Source: DASTFY01 sp963813375
GTDB taxonomy: Bacteria; Actinomycetota; Acidimicrobiia; Acidimicrobiales; Ilumatobacteraceae
Reading direction: 5' to 3'
Assembly: GCA_963813375.1 (NCBI GenBank)
Contig: CAWEYT010000008.1
Span: 124,001-188,000, forward strand
Length of the DNA stretch: 64,000 nucleotides
Part shown: piece after piece, positions 10,101 to 18,117 of the stretch
How positions within the stretch are numbered: the stretch's first letter is position 1
How the letters are laid out: each line of letters begins with the position of its first letter
The notes under the pieces: model-generated
Told to the model about the DNA's origin: nothing
Databases searched by the model: none
The model's input: only the letters and a program-made list of their open reading frames with translations
Program-made: the position numbers and the translations under genes

Positions 10101-10686
10101 AGCTCCGGATCGTCGAGGTCGAGTCCGTGGTCCCAGACGAAGAGGTGGAGGCCGGCCGAGTCGCGCCCACGGACCTCCAGCCGGTCGATGGCGGACAGCG
10201 CGAGCTGCACGGCGTAGAAGCCGGCCAAGGCGCTGGCGCCGCCGTCACGGCCGGCCAGAGCGGACACCGCGGCGGCCGTGCGCAGGCGGTCCCGCCGCAG
10301 TGCCCACAGCACGTCCTTGACCCTGATCGAGCGCGGCGTTCGTCTCCTCGATGTCGGCGGACTCGACAGGTCCCGACGTCGCCTGGCCGTGCTCGATGCG
10401 GGCCTCGCTGGTCGTCACGAAGGCGTCGAGCTGGTCGAGCCGGGCTTCGACGGCCAGGATCAGCGCCGGACGGTCCGCCAGCGCCAGCACGCCGGGCACG
10501 CCGCGGAGCAGCGCATCAGCCTCGGCCGCGTGGTCGGCCACGGCGTGGAGCACCATCGCGCGAGCCGCGGCCGCTCGCGCGATCCGATGCTCGCGGCCAG
10601 CGCCCCGTCCAGTGCTCCAGGACCGCGGCGTCGGTGGGAGTCGGTCGCTCCCCGGGGCGGCTGAGGATGGCGACGATCCCGCACAT
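7189..10686 (-). CDS. glmS: Very large glucosamine-6-phosphate synthase-like protein (about 1160 aa, multiple frame changes)
   Basis: Starts 'MCGIVAILSRPGERP', the Ntn glutaminase start with nucleophile Cys2, at the ATG ending at 10686. Further glutaminase blocks are 'LEVRGRDSAGLHLF', 'LGHTRWASVGIISEPNAHPV' and 'VVAALNGDVDNH'. SIS domain 1 carries 'VIAVSQSGTTTDTNRTVDLA' and SIS domain 2 'YWAVVGNGPNTVAAEEIRIK'. Roughly 450 residues then follow that are not part of the usual 600-aa GlmS, with 'SRAIEELTRPVDAIKHQAKT' and 'KGSQCTGITLVHAVFADRL'. Frame changes are needed near 10612, 10568, 10328, 9662, 9048 and 8575. It sits between glmM and acpS, consistent with supplying GlcN-6-P to GlmM. The role of the extension is unknown. 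Confidence 0.75.
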
Positions 10687-10694
10687 GGCCGGTC

Positions 10695-10700
10695 AGGCTA
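10695..10700 (-). promoter_or_regulatory. Candidate leaderless -10 box for glmS
   Basis: TAGCCT on the minus strand, 8 nt before the ATG of the glmS-like gene. It overlaps the TAG stop codon of glmM. Confidence 0.35.
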
Positions 10701-12038
10701 CTTTCGGTCGGCCGCGGCCAGGGCGGCGGCGAGCTCGCCGGCCACCGCATCGGCCTCGTCGTGGGTGGGCGCCTCCACCATCACGCGCACGAGCGGCTCC
10801 GTCCCGCTCGGCCGCACGAGGACACGGCCTTCGTGCCCGAGACGCTCCTCGGCCGCCGCGATCTCCCTGGACACGGCCTCCATCAGCGCCAGTGGCTTCG
10901 TACCGACGCGGACGTTGACGAGGACCTGGGGCAGGCGGGTCATGGCCTCGGCGGCCAGCTCGGCCAGCGTCCGGCCCGAGCGCTGCACGACGTCGGCGAG
11001 CACGAGGCCGGTGAGGATGCCGTCACCCGTCGTGGCGAGGTGGGGGAACACGACGTGCCCGCTCTGCTCGCCTCCCATCGAGTAGCCGCCGGCCTCCAGC
11101 GCCTCGAGCACGTAGCGGTCACCCACCGCGGTCTCCACGACCTGGATCCCGGCCTTCTCCATGGCCAGCCGGAAGCCGAGGTTCGTCATGACCGTCACGA
11201 CGACGGTGTGGTCCCGGAGCAGCCCCCTGCGCTCGAGGTCGAGCGCGCAGATGGCGATGATGTGGTCGCCGTCGACGATGGCGCCGGTGTGGTCGACGGC
11301 GATCAGCCGGTCACCGTCGCCGTCGAAGGCCAGGCCGAGCTCGAACGCGCCGGCCCGGACGGCCTCGGCCAGGGCCTCAGGATGCGTGGCGCCGCAGCGG
11401 TCGTTGATGTTGGAACCATCGGGAGCGGCCGCCCGCACGACCACCCGCGCCCCGAGCCGGTCGAACACCTCCGGCGCGACCGCGCTGGTGGCCCCGTTGG
11501 CGCAGTCGAGCGCGATGTCCAGGCCGGTCAGGGTCCCGAGGTCCGGGAACAGGCCCACGAGGTGATCCACGTAGGCCCGCACGCCGTCGGCGTCCGAGCG
11601 GATCACACCGACGCCCGTGCCGCTCGGCCGGGCTCCCACGTCGCCGGCGAGCTCGCGCTCGAGCTCGGTCTCGATGGCCTCCTCCACGTCGTCGGGCAGC
11701 TTGCGGCCACCCGGCGCGAACAGCTTGATGCCGTTGTCGGCGAAGTGGTTGTGCGACGCGGAGATGACCGCGCCGATGCCGCCGCCCGCCTCGGACAGAT
11801 GGGCCACCGCCGGCGTCGGCACGACGCCGACCAGGTCGACGGTGCAGCCCGCCGAGGCGAAGCCGGCCGCCAGCGCGCCTTCGATCATCGGGCCCGAGCG
11901 GCGGGGATCCCGGCCGATGACGGCCCGGTCGGCGGCCAGGACGCGCGCCGCCGCCCGCCCGAGGACGAGCGCGAGCTCTGGCGTCAGCTCAGCGTTGGCG
12001 ACACCGCGGACCCCGTCCGTGCCGAACCGCAGGGCCAC
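10698..12038 (-). CDS. glmM: Phosphoglucosamine mutase
   Basis: Converts GlcN-6-P to GlcN-1-P on the way to UDP-GlcNAc. 446 aa, intact. 'LRFGTDGVRGVAN' opens the protein. The phosphoserine loop is 'GAVISASHNHFADNGIKLF', the metal loop 'LAFDGDGDRLIAVD', the sugar loop 'GGEQSGHVVF' and the phosphate-binding loop 'VLVRPSGTEPLVRVMVEA'. Its partner glmS is the next gene. Confidence 0.96.
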   Translation of the reverse strand: MALRFGTDGVRGVANAELTPELALVLGRAAARVLAADRAVIGRDPRRSGPMIEGALAAGFASAGCTVDLVGVVPTPAVAHLSEAGGGIGAVISASHNHFADNGIKLFAPGGRKLPDDVEEAIETELERELAGDVGARPSGTGVGVIRSDADGVRAYVDHLVGLFPDLGTLTGLDIALDCANGATSAVAPEVFDRLGARVVVRAAAPDGSNINDRCGATHPEALAEAVRAGAFELGLAFDGDGDRLIAVDHTGAIVDGDHIIAICALDLERRGLLRDHTVVVTVMTNLGFRLAMEKAGIQVVETAVGDRYVLEALEAGGYSMGGEQSGHVVFPHLATTGDGILTGLVLADVVQRSGRTLAELAAEAMTRLPQVLVNVRVGTKPLALMEAVSREIAAAEERLGHEGRVLVRPSGTEPLVRVMVEAPTHDEADAVAGELAAALAAADRK

Positions 12039-12067
12039 CTCGATGCCTTCGTGGCCGGGCCTGCGGA

Positions 12068-12460
12068 TCAGCGCTTGGAGTACTGCGGCGCCTTGCGGGC
12101 CTTCTTGAGGCCGGCCTTCTTGCTCTCCTTCTCCCGCGGATCACGGGTGAGGAGGCCGGCCCGCTTGAGGGTGGCCCGCATCTCGGGATCCAGGTCGCAC
12201 AGCGCGCGGGCGATGCCCATGCGCAGCGCGCCGGCCTGGCCGCTGATCCCGCCACCGTCGAGGGTGGCGTCGACGTCGTAGGTCTCCTCGGTGCTCGTGA
12301 CCCGCAGCGCCTCGGACGAGAGCATCCGGTGGGTGGCCACCGGGAAGTAGTCCTCGAAGGGCCGGCGGTTCACGGTGATGGCGCCGGTGCCGGGGCGCAG
12401 GCGCACGCGGGCGACGGCCTCCTTGCGGCGTCCGGTGGTCTGCGTGAGGGGCTTGGTCAC
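12068..12460 (-). CDS. rpsI: 30S ribosomal protein S9
   Basis: 130 aa with the family start 'TTGRRKEAVARVRLRPGTG', internal 'GGGISGQAGALRMGIARAL' and the basic C-terminal tail ending 'KKARKAPQYSKR' that reaches the P-site tRNA. 19 bp downstream of rplM, its usual partner. Confidence 0.97.
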   Translation of the reverse strand: MTKPLTQTTGRRKEAVARVRLRPGTGAITVNRRPFEDYFPVATHRMLSSEALRVTSTEETYDVDATLDGGGISGQAGALRMGIARALCDLDPEMRATLKRAGLLTRDPREKESKKAGLKKARKAPQYSKR

Positions 12461-12479
12461 GTTCGATCCTCTCCGGCGC

Positions 12480-12953
12480 TCAGCGCGCCGCGCGCTTCTG
12501 TCCGGCCCGGCGGGCGGTGGCCTGGGGCAGCTCCCGCGGCACGGGACCCTGTGCGGCGTGCGGGTGCTCGGGCCCGGCGTACACCTTGAGCTTCTTCAGC
12601 ATCTGCCGGCCGAGCGGGCCCTTGGGCAGCATGCCCCGCACCGAGCGCCGGATGGCCTCCTCGGGCTTGCGGGCCAGCAGGTCGGCGTAGCTCTCCTGCT
12701 TCAGGCCGCCCGGGTAGCCGGAGTAGCGGTACACGTGCTCCCGCTCGGCCTTGCCCGCCGTGAGCACCACCTTGCTGGCGTTGACGATGATGACGTGGTC
12801 CCCGGTGTCCAGGTGGGGAGCGAAGACCGGCTTGTGCTTGCCCCGCAGCAGGCGGGCGGTCTCTGTGCACAGGCGACCGAGCACGAGGCCGTCAGCGTCG
12901 ATGACGTGCCAGGACCGCGTGATCTCACTGGCTTTGGGGGAGTACGTGCGCAT
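12480..12953 (-). CDS. rplM: 50S ribosomal protein L13
   Basis: 157 aa. 'WHVIDADGLVLGRLCTETA', 'VIIVNASKVVLTAGKAE' and 'VRGMLPKGPLGRQMLKKLKV' are diagnostic. The last residues (after 'GPEHPHAAQGPVP') extend a little past the usual end. First gene of an rplM-rpsI pair. Confidence 0.96.
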   Translation of the reverse strand: MRTYSPKASEITRSWHVIDADGLVLGRLCTETARLLRGKHKPVFAPHLDTGDHVIIVNASKVVLTAGKAEREHVYRYSGYPGGLKQESYADLLARKPEEAIRRSVRGMLPKGPLGRQMLKKLKVYAGPEHPHAAQGPVPRELPQATARRAGQKRAAR

Positions 12954-13031
12954 CAGGACTTCCTTCAGGGGAACCGAGAAAGGATACGGGCCGATCGGCC
13001 CCGCGGCAAACAGCGGGCCCTCCCCCTCGAG

Positions 13032-13808
13032 TCAATAACCGACCTCCCAGAGGCACAGGCCGTCGGGCGGCGCGAGCTGGCCCGCCGTGGACCGGTCCCG
13101 GGCTCGCAGCGTGTCGAGGATCGAGCCCGCCGACCGCCGTCCCAGCCCCACCTCGACCAGCGTGCCGACGATGGACCGGACCATCTGGTGGCAGAAGGCG
13201 TTGGCCACGATCTCGAAGCGCAGCAGCCGGCCGGGCACGTCGCCCACGTCGTCCCACCTCGCAGAGATCACCCGGCGCACCAGGGTCGCCGGGGGCTCGC
13301 CCTCCGGTCGCTTGGGCCGGCGGCAGAACGAGGAGAAGTCGTGCTCTCCGACGAAGGGATCGCAGGCCAGGCGCATGAGCCGCAGGTCGAGTGGCCGGTC
13401 GACGTGCCAGGTCGTGCCGGCCAGGAAGGGATCGGGCACGGGGTCGTTGAGCACGGTGTAGCGGTAGCGCCGCCAGCGGGCCGAGAACCGGGCGTCGAAG
13501 TCGGGGGCGGCCCACTCCGCCGAGCGCACCACCACCGCCGGGCCGCACAGCGCGTTGACGCTTCGACGCAGCGCGTCGAGGTCGAGCGGGGCTTCGTGCT
13601 GCTCGTCCGGCACGTCGAGGCTGACGACCTGTCCCCAGGCGTGGACGCCGGTGTCCGTGCGACCGGCGGCGGTCAGCACCACGGGATGGCCGAGCACGGT
13701 GCCGAGGGCCTCGCCGAGCGAGCCGGCGACCGTCGCCACCCCGTCGTTCAGGGCGAACCCGTGGAAGCCCGAGCCGTCGTAGGCGACGAGCAGCCGGAGC
13801 CTGGTCAC
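13032..13808 (-). CDS. truA: tRNA pseudouridine(38-40) synthase
   Basis: 258 aa. The catalytic Asp is in 'TAAGRTDTGVHAWGQVVSLD'. 'FDARFSARWRRYRYTV' and 'FCHQMVRSIVGTLVEVG' complete the TruA pattern. It lies between rplQ and rplM, a conserved bacterial location. Confidence 0.95.
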   Translation of the reverse strand: MTRLRLLVAYDGSGFHGFALNDGVATVAGSLGEALGTVLGHPVVLTAAGRTDTGVHAWGQVVSLDVPDEQHEAPLDLDALRRSVNALCGPAVVVRSAEWAAPDFDARFSARWRRYRYTVLNDPVPDPFLAGTTWHVDRPLDLRLMRLACDPFVGEHDFSSFCRRPKRPEGEPPATLVRRVISARWDDVGDVPGRLLRFEIVANAFCHQMVRSIVGTLVEVGLGRRSAGSILDTLRARDRSTAGQLAPPDGLCLWEVGY

Positions 13809-13847
13809 TTCACTTCACCGGCTCCGCCGGTGCACGGCGACGGCAAC

Positions 13848-13903
13848 GCATTGCGAGCGAAGCGAGTAGGAGCAGCCGAAGCGCAGCGCAGGATGGCGAC
13901 GAA
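13848..13903. repeat. Dispersed intergenic repeat A, copy 1
   Basis: Core GCATTG-CGAGCGAAGCGAGTAGGAG, then a variable arm, then GGCGACGAA. The same arrangement recurs at 41753-41800. The core contains the near-palindrome CGAGCGAAGCGAG. It ends 2 bp before the minus-strand stop codon of rplQ, i.e. just past the 3' end of that gene. Confidence 0.65.
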
Positions 13904-13905
13904 GA

Positions 13906-14274
13906 CTAGACCAGTTCGATGCGGGCCATGGGCGCGTTGTCGCCCTGGCGCGGTCCCAGCTTCAGGATGCGGGTGTAGCCGCCCGGCCGCTCGAGGTAGC
14001 GGGGGGCCACCTGGTCGACCAGCTTGGCGGTCATCTCCCGGTCGCCCAGGAAGGACTGGAGCTGCCGGATGCGGTGCACCCGGAGCGGATCGTCCTCCTG
14101 GGCCCGCTTGGCCTTCGTGATCAGCTTCTCGGCCACGGGCCGCAGGGCCTTGGCCTTGGCCTCGGTGGTGACGATGGCCTCAGCAGCGAACAGGGACGCG
14201 GCCAGGTTGGCCATCATCAGGCGCTGGTGGGCGGCGTTGCCGCCGAAACGACGGGAGCGACGGGGGGTGGGCAT
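13906..14274 (-). CDS. rplQ: 50S ribosomal protein L17
   Basis: 122 aa. 'GGNAAHQRLMMANLAASLF' and 'AEKLITKAKR' are the L17 signature, and the C-terminal 'GYTRILKLGPRQGDNAPMA' is typical. Last gene of the alpha operon, 10 bp after rpoA. Confidence 0.97.
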   Translation of the reverse strand: MPTPRRSRRFGGNAAHQRLMMANLAASLFAAEAIVTTEAKAKALRPVAEKLITKAKRAQEDDPLRVHRIRQLQSFLGDREMTAKLVDQVAPRYLERPGGYTRILKLGPRQGDNAPMARIELV

Positions 14275-14284
14275 CGTGTGCTCC

Positions 14285-15217
14285 TCAGCCCCGCAGCGAC
14301 AGGCCGCGCTCGTCGAGCTTGACCTTGACCTCGTCGAGGCTCTTCTGCCCGAAGTTGGTGATGTTGAGCAGGTCGTCCTCGGTCTTGGTGAGCAGCTCGC
14401 CGATGGTGTTGATCTGCGCCCGCTTCAGGCAGTTGCGGGGGCGCTCGGAGAGGTCGAGGTCCTCGATGGCCAGCTCCAGGTCCGGCGAACCGGCGGTCAC
14501 GGAGGCCACCTCGCCGAGCTCCAGGCCCTGGGGGTCGTCGGACAGGTTGGCCACCAGGTCGACCAGCGAGCGCAGCGTGGCGCCGGCGGAGGCCAGGGCC
14601 TCCTTGGGCGTGATGGAGCCGTCGGTCTCGATGTCGAGCTGCAGCCGGTCGTAGTTGGTGGACTGCTCGACGCGAGTCGGCTCGACGGTGAAGGTGACGC
14701 GGCGGACGGGCGAGAAGATGGCGTCGATCGGGATCACGCCGATCGTGCGGTTCTGCGCCTCCCGGTCCGAGCTGAGGTAGCCCCGGCCCCGCTCCACGGT
14801 CAGGTCCACGGCCAGGCGGCCCTTGGCGTTGACGGTGGCGATGTGGGCGTCCCGGTTGAGGATCTCGATCTCCGGCGGGAGCTTGATGTCACCGGCGGCC
14901 ACGTCGGCCGGCCCGCGGATGTCGAGGCGGATGACCACCGGGTCGTCCGAGGTCGACGTGAGGACGATGTCCTTCAGGTTGAGGATGACGTCGGTGACGT
15001 CCTCGGCCACACCGGCGATGGTGTCGAACTCGTGGAGGGCATCGTCGAAGCGCACCATCGTGATGGCGGCACCGGGGATCGACGACAGCAGCGTCCGACG
15101 CAGGGAGTTGCCGATCGTGTAGCCGAAGCCGGGCTCGAGGGGGCCGACGGTGAACTGTTGGCGGTTGCCTTCGACCTCGCCGGCGGCTTCGACGGTGGGG
15201 CGCTGGATGACGAGCAT
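14285..15217 (-). CDS. rpoA: DNA-directed RNA polymerase subunit alpha
   Basis: 310 aa. The N-terminal dimerisation domain contains 'TVGPLEPGFGYTIGNSLRRT' and 'SIPGAAITMVRFD'. The C-terminal domain that binds UP elements and activators contains 'RAQINTIGELLTKTEDDLLN' and 'FGQKSLDEVKVKLDERGL'. I placed the start at the ATG at 15217 ('MLVIQRPTVEAAGE'), because the upstream open frame is unrelated sequence. Confidence 0.97.
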   Translation of the reverse strand: MLVIQRPTVEAAGEVEGNRQQFTVGPLEPGFGYTIGNSLRRTLLSSIPGAAITMVRFDDALHEFDTIAGVAEDVTDVILNLKDIVLTSTSDDPVVIRLDIRGPADVAAGDIKLPPEIEILNRDAHIATVNAKGRLAVDLTVERGRGYLSSDREAQNRTIGVIPIDAIFSPVRRVTFTVEPTRVEQSTNYDRLQLDIETDGSITPKEALASAGATLRSLVDLVANLSDDPQGLELGEVASVTAGSPDLELAIEDLDLSERPRNCLKRAQINTIGELLTKTEDDLLNITNFGQKSLDEVKVKLDERGLSLRG

Positions 15218-15264
15218 GCGGGATGTTCCTCGCGTTTGGGTGTTGGGCGCGTGGTGAGTGCGCG

Positions 15265-15882
15265 CTACTTCGAGTACAGCTCGACGATGAGCTGCTCGCG
15301 GACGGGGACGTCGATGTGGGCCCGCTGGGGCACGTCGCGCACGGTGACCTTGCTGCCTCCGTCGCTCACCTCGAGCCAACCGACCACGTTCCGGTCGAGC
15401 ACGTCGAGGTTGTGGCGGATGACGATCATCTCCATCGCCTTCTTGCCGAGGGAGATCACCTGGCCGGGCCGGACGCGGTAGCTGGGGATGTTGACCCGCT
15501 TGCCGTCGACGTTGATCAGGCCGTGGTTGACGAACTGGCGGGCCTGGGGACGGGTGGCGGCCCAGCCGGCCCGGTACACCACGTTGTCGAGGCGCAGCTC
15601 GAGCAGCCGCAGCAGGTTCTCGCCCGTGACCCCGGAGAGGCGGGTGGCCTCCTCGTAGGCCCGGCGGAACTGGCGCTCGAGGACGCCGTAGATGTACTTG
15701 GCCTTCTGCTTCTCCTGGAGCTGGACCAGGTACTCGCTGCCGCTGGTGCGGCGCCGGGTACGGCCGTGGGCGCCCGGCGGGTACGGGCGGCGCTCCAGCG
15801 CCTTGCGGCCCTTGTCGTTCTCGAAGATGTTGGTGCCGAGGCGGCGCGTGAGCTTGACCTTCGGTCCGGTGTAGCGGGCCAT
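15265..15882 (-). CDS. rpsD: 30S ribosomal protein S4
   Basis: 205 aa primary 16S rRNA-binding protein. 'MARYTGPKVKLTRRLGTNIF' opens it. It lacks the N-terminal zinc cysteines (C-minus form). The S4 domain is seen as 'RLDNVVYRAGWAATRPQARQ' and 'VNHGLINVDGKRVNIPSYRV'. Position between rpsK and rpoA is standard. Confidence 0.97.
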   Translation of the reverse strand: MARYTGPKVKLTRRLGTNIFENDKGRKALERRPYPPGAHGRTRRRTSGSEYLVQLQEKQKAKYIYGVLERQFRRAYEEATRLSGVTGENLLRLLELRLDNVVYRAGWAATRPQARQFVNHGLINVDGKRVNIPSYRVRPGQVISLGKKAMEMIVIRHNLDVLDRNVVGWLEVSDGGSKVTVRDVPQRAHIDVPVREQLIVELYSK

Positions 15883-15883
15883 G

Positions 15884-16282
15884 TCAGACCCTCCGCCGCT
15901 TGGGCGGGCGGCACCCGTTGTGGGGCACGGGGGTCACGTCCTTGATGGCGGTGACCTCCAAGCCGGTGTTCTGCAGCGAGCGCATGGCCGTGTCACGGCC
16001 CGAGCCCGGGCCCTTCATGTGGACCTCGACGCGACGCACGCCGTGCTCCATGGCGGCCTTGGCCACCTTCTCCGCCGCCAGCTGGGCAGCGAACGGTGTG
16101 GACTTGCGGGAGCCCTTGAAGCCGACGTTGCCGGCCGACGCCCAGGCGATGGTGTTGCCCTCGGTGTCGGTGATGTTGACGATCGTGTTGTTGAACGAGC
16201 TCTTGATGTGGGCGATCCCGAAGGCGACGTTCTTGCGCTCGCGCTTGCGGGGCCGGCGTCCACCGGGCTTGGGCTTGGCCAT
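15884..16282 (-). CDS. rpsK: 30S ribosomal protein S11
   Basis: 132 aa. 'IAHIKSSFNNTIVNITDTEG', 'SAGNVGFKGSRKSTPFAAQ' and the terminal 'DVTPVPHNGCRPPKRRRV' are invariant S11 blocks. 1 bp separates it from rpsD. Confidence 0.98.
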   Translation of the reverse strand: MAKPKPGGRRPRKRERKNVAFGIAHIKSSFNNTIVNITDTEGNTIAWASAGNVGFKGSRKSTPFAAQLAAEKVAKAAMEHGVRRVEVHMKGPGSGRDTAMRSLQNTGLEVTAIKDVTPVPHNGCRPPKRRRV

Positions 16283-16285
16283 CGA

Positions 16286-16666
16286 CTACTTCCTCACTGC
16301 CTTCTTCTTGTTGGCCACGGTCTTGCGCGGGCCCTTACGAGTGCGGGCGTTGGTGTGGGTTCGCTGGCCGTGCACCGGGAGGCCCTTGCGGTGGCGCACG
16401 CCCTGGTAGCAGCCGATCTCGATCTTGCGCTTGATGTCCTGGGCGACGTCACGGCGCAGATCGCCCTCGACCCGGAGGGACTGGTCGATGTAGGCGCGGA
16501 TGCGGGCCACCTCGTCCTCGGTGAGGTTGCGCACCCTGGTTTCGGGGTTGACCCCCGCGGCCTCGAGCGCCTTCTGTGAGGACGTGCGGCCGATGCCGTA
16601 CACGTAGGTGAGCGCCACCTCAACCCGCTTCTCCCGCGGGATGTCGACGCCGGCGATCCGAGCCAT
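16286..16666 (-). CDS. rpsM: 30S ribosomal protein S13
   Basis: 126 aa. 'MARIAGVDIPREKRVEVALT', 'YGIGRTSSQKALEAAGV', 'CYQGVRHRKGLPVHGQRTHT' and 'NARTRKGPRKTVANKKK' define S13. 3 bp upstream of rpsK. Confidence 0.98.
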   Translation of the reverse strand: MARIAGVDIPREKRVEVALTYVYGIGRTSSQKALEAAGVNPETRVRNLTEDEVARIRAYIDQSLRVEGDLRRDVAQDIKRKIEIGCYQGVRHRKGLPVHGQRTHTNARTRKGPRKTVANKKKAVRK

Positions 16667-16702
16667 GCCTTTACCTACCTCCGGTCCCTTCCTCGATCTC
16701 GC

Positions 16703-16816
16703 TCAACCCTGCCGCTGCTTGTGGCGGGGGTTCTCGCAGATGACCATGACCCGGCCGTGCCGCCGGATCACCTTGCACTTCTCGCACATCTTCTTGACGC
16801 TGGGACGAACCTTCAT
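16703..16816 (-). CDS. rpmJ: 50S ribosomal protein L36
   Basis: Short 37-aa protein 'MKVRPSVKKMCEKCKVIRRH' ending 'VICENPRHKQRQG'. The C-x2-C, Cys and His zinc ligands are present. It lies in the canonical infA-rpmJ-rpsM order. Confidence 0.97.
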   Translation of the reverse strand: MKVRPSVKKMCEKCKVIRRHGRVMVICENPRHKQRQG

Positions 16817-16832
16817 CGGACTCTTTCGGGCC

Positions 16833-17057
16833 TCACTTGTAGCGATACGTGATGCGACCCCGGTTGAGGTCGTATGGCGTCAACTCGACTTGGACCTTGT
16901 CACCAGGAAGGATCCGGATGTAATGCATTCGCATTTTGCCGGAGATGTGGGCCAGAACCTTGTGGCCGTTGTCGAGCTCCACCCTGAACATCGCGTTTGG
17001 GAGGGGCTCGACGACCGTGCCCTCGAGCACGATCGCATCTTCCTTGGGCTTCGGCAG
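16833..17057 (-). CDS. infA: Translation initiation factor IF-1, apparent CTG start
   Basis: 74-aa OB-fold factor that blocks the A site during initiation. 'AIVLEGTVVEPLPNAMFRVE', 'AHISGKMRMHYIRILPGDKV' and 'YDLNRGRITYRYK' are diagnostic. No ATG, GTG or TTG exists at the expected start. A CTG (17055-17057) sits 6 nt after AAGGAG and would give 'MPKPKEDAIVLEG'. It is either a rare CTG initiator or an A/G-to-C sequence error. First gene of the alpha operon, with a promoter about 95 bp upstream. Confidence 0.9.
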   Translation of the reverse strand: MPKPKEDAIVLEGTVVEPLPNAMFRVELDNGHKVLAHISGKMRMHYIRILPGDKVQVELTPYDLNRGRITYRYK

Positions 17058-17151
17058 AGCTGACTCCTTGTACGCGTCACATAGGCCCTCGCCAACCCAC
17101 CTACGCCGGTGCTGGTCACAAGGCAGGAGGGACGAACAGGGCCGAGGGGCA

Positions 17152-17180
17152 ATGCTACCGCCGAGGTCCGAGAGTGCCAA
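17152..17180 (-). promoter_or_regulatory. Promoter of the infA-rpmJ-rpsM-rpsK-rpsD-rpoA-rplQ operon
   Basis: Minus-strand TTGGCA (17175-17180), 17-bp spacer, TAGCAT (17152-17157), about 95 bp before infA. The same TTGGCN-N17-TAGCAT pattern stands before rplC. Confidence 0.6.
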
Positions 17181-17321
17181 GTCCCGCTCCGTGGTGACCC
17201 TGACCCGCTGACGCTTCCGAACTGTTGGGCCCTCGTGGCAATCCGCTGAGCCACCGGTCACGTATCCCCTGTGGACGCTCAACGCTCTGAGTGAGCAGAG
17301 AGCCAGGAAGGAGGACTCGCC

Positions 17322-17498
17322 ATGTTCCCGACCATGTGGTGCAACACCCTCACGGGCGAGCGCCTCGACCGTGACCAGCTCCAGAGCTACAAGGAGCGGG
17401 CGCACCGGCTGTACGAGGCGAACCGCCACATCTTCGAGGACGAGCTGGACGCGCTGGCCGCCCTCGGGGTGATGCCGCCGCTGTCCACCGCGGCGTAG
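17322..17498 (+). CDS. Small conserved-looking ORF of unknown function (58 aa)
   Basis: ATG preceded by a strong AAGGAGG at good spacing. The predicted peptide starts 'MFPTMWCNTLTGERLDRDQL' and ends 'LAALGVMPPLSTAA', with a charged amphipathic centre and no membrane segment. It is divergent from infA and 55 bp upstream of gpx on the same strand. I do not recognise the family. Codon composition looks coding-like. Confidence 0.5.
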   Translation: MFPTMWCNTLTGERLDRDQLQSYKERAHRLYEANRHIFEDELDALAALGVMPPLSTAA

Positions 17499-17553
17499 GC
17501 CTGTCCGGGCGCCGTTTCGCCGGCGCGGCCCGCGGTCGGCCATGATGCGCGCC

Positions 17554-18042
17554 ATGACGATCTCCGAGCACCCGATCAACACGCTGCAGGGCGAGCCGAC
17601 CAGCCTCGCCGACTTCCACGGCAAGGCCCTGCTCGTGGTGAACGTGGCCTCGAAGTGCGGCCTGACGCCCCAGTACACGGGCCTCGAGCAGCTCCAGTCG
17701 ACGTACGAGGACCGAGGGTTCTCGGTGGTCGGGTTCCCGTGCAACCAGTTCGGCGGCCAGGAGCCGGGCAGCGCCGAGGAGATCGAGAGCTTCTGCTCGG
17801 TCACCTACGGCGTGACGTTCCCGCTCATGGAGAAGATCGAGGTCAACGGCGACGACCGCCATCCGATCTACGCCGAGCTCACCGAGGTGGCCGACGGCGA
17901 GGGCCACACGGGCGACATCCGCTGGAACTTCGAGAAGTTCCTGATCTCGCCCGAGGGAGAGGTCGTGGCCCGCTTCTCCCCCCTGGTCACCCCCGAGGAC
18001 CCCGCCCTCGTCGGCGCCATCGAGGCCCAGCTCCCCGCCTGA
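17554..18042 (+). CDS. Glutathione peroxidase family (thiol peroxidase)
   Basis: 162 aa from the ATG at 17554; two ATGs at 17542 and 17545 are alternatives. The peroxidatic Cys is in 'VVNVASKCGLTPQYTGLEQL', the Gln of the catalytic tetrad in 'FPCNQFGGQEPGSAEEI' and the Trp in 'IRWNFEKFLISPEGEVVARF'. Cys rather than Sec is encoded, so it probably uses thioredoxin. It lies on the plus strand inside the otherwise minus-strand ribosomal cluster. Confidence 0.9.
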   Translation: MTISEHPINTLQGEPTSLADFHGKALLVVNVASKCGLTPQYTGLEQLQSTYEDRGFSVVGFPCNQFGGQEPGSAEEIESFCSVTYGVTFPLMEKIEVNGDDRHPIYAELTEVADGEGHTGDIRWNFEKFLISPEGEVVARFSPLVTPEDPALVGAIEAQLPA

Positions 18043-18074
18043 CCGCTGCGGTCGAGCAGGCCGCCGACCGCGCT

Positions 18075-18117
18075 CTCGCGGAGATGAGTTGCGGATACCG
18101 CAACGGAGCTCCGCGAG
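18075..18117. repeat. Nested palindromic repeat B, copy 1
   Basis: 43 bp. The outer arms CTCGCGGAG and CTCCGCGAG are exact reverse complements. The inner arms TTGCGG and CCGCAA are too, around ATA. A related copy is at 44091-44130. It lies between the converging gpx and adk genes, where a bidirectional terminator would be expected. Confidence 0.65.
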
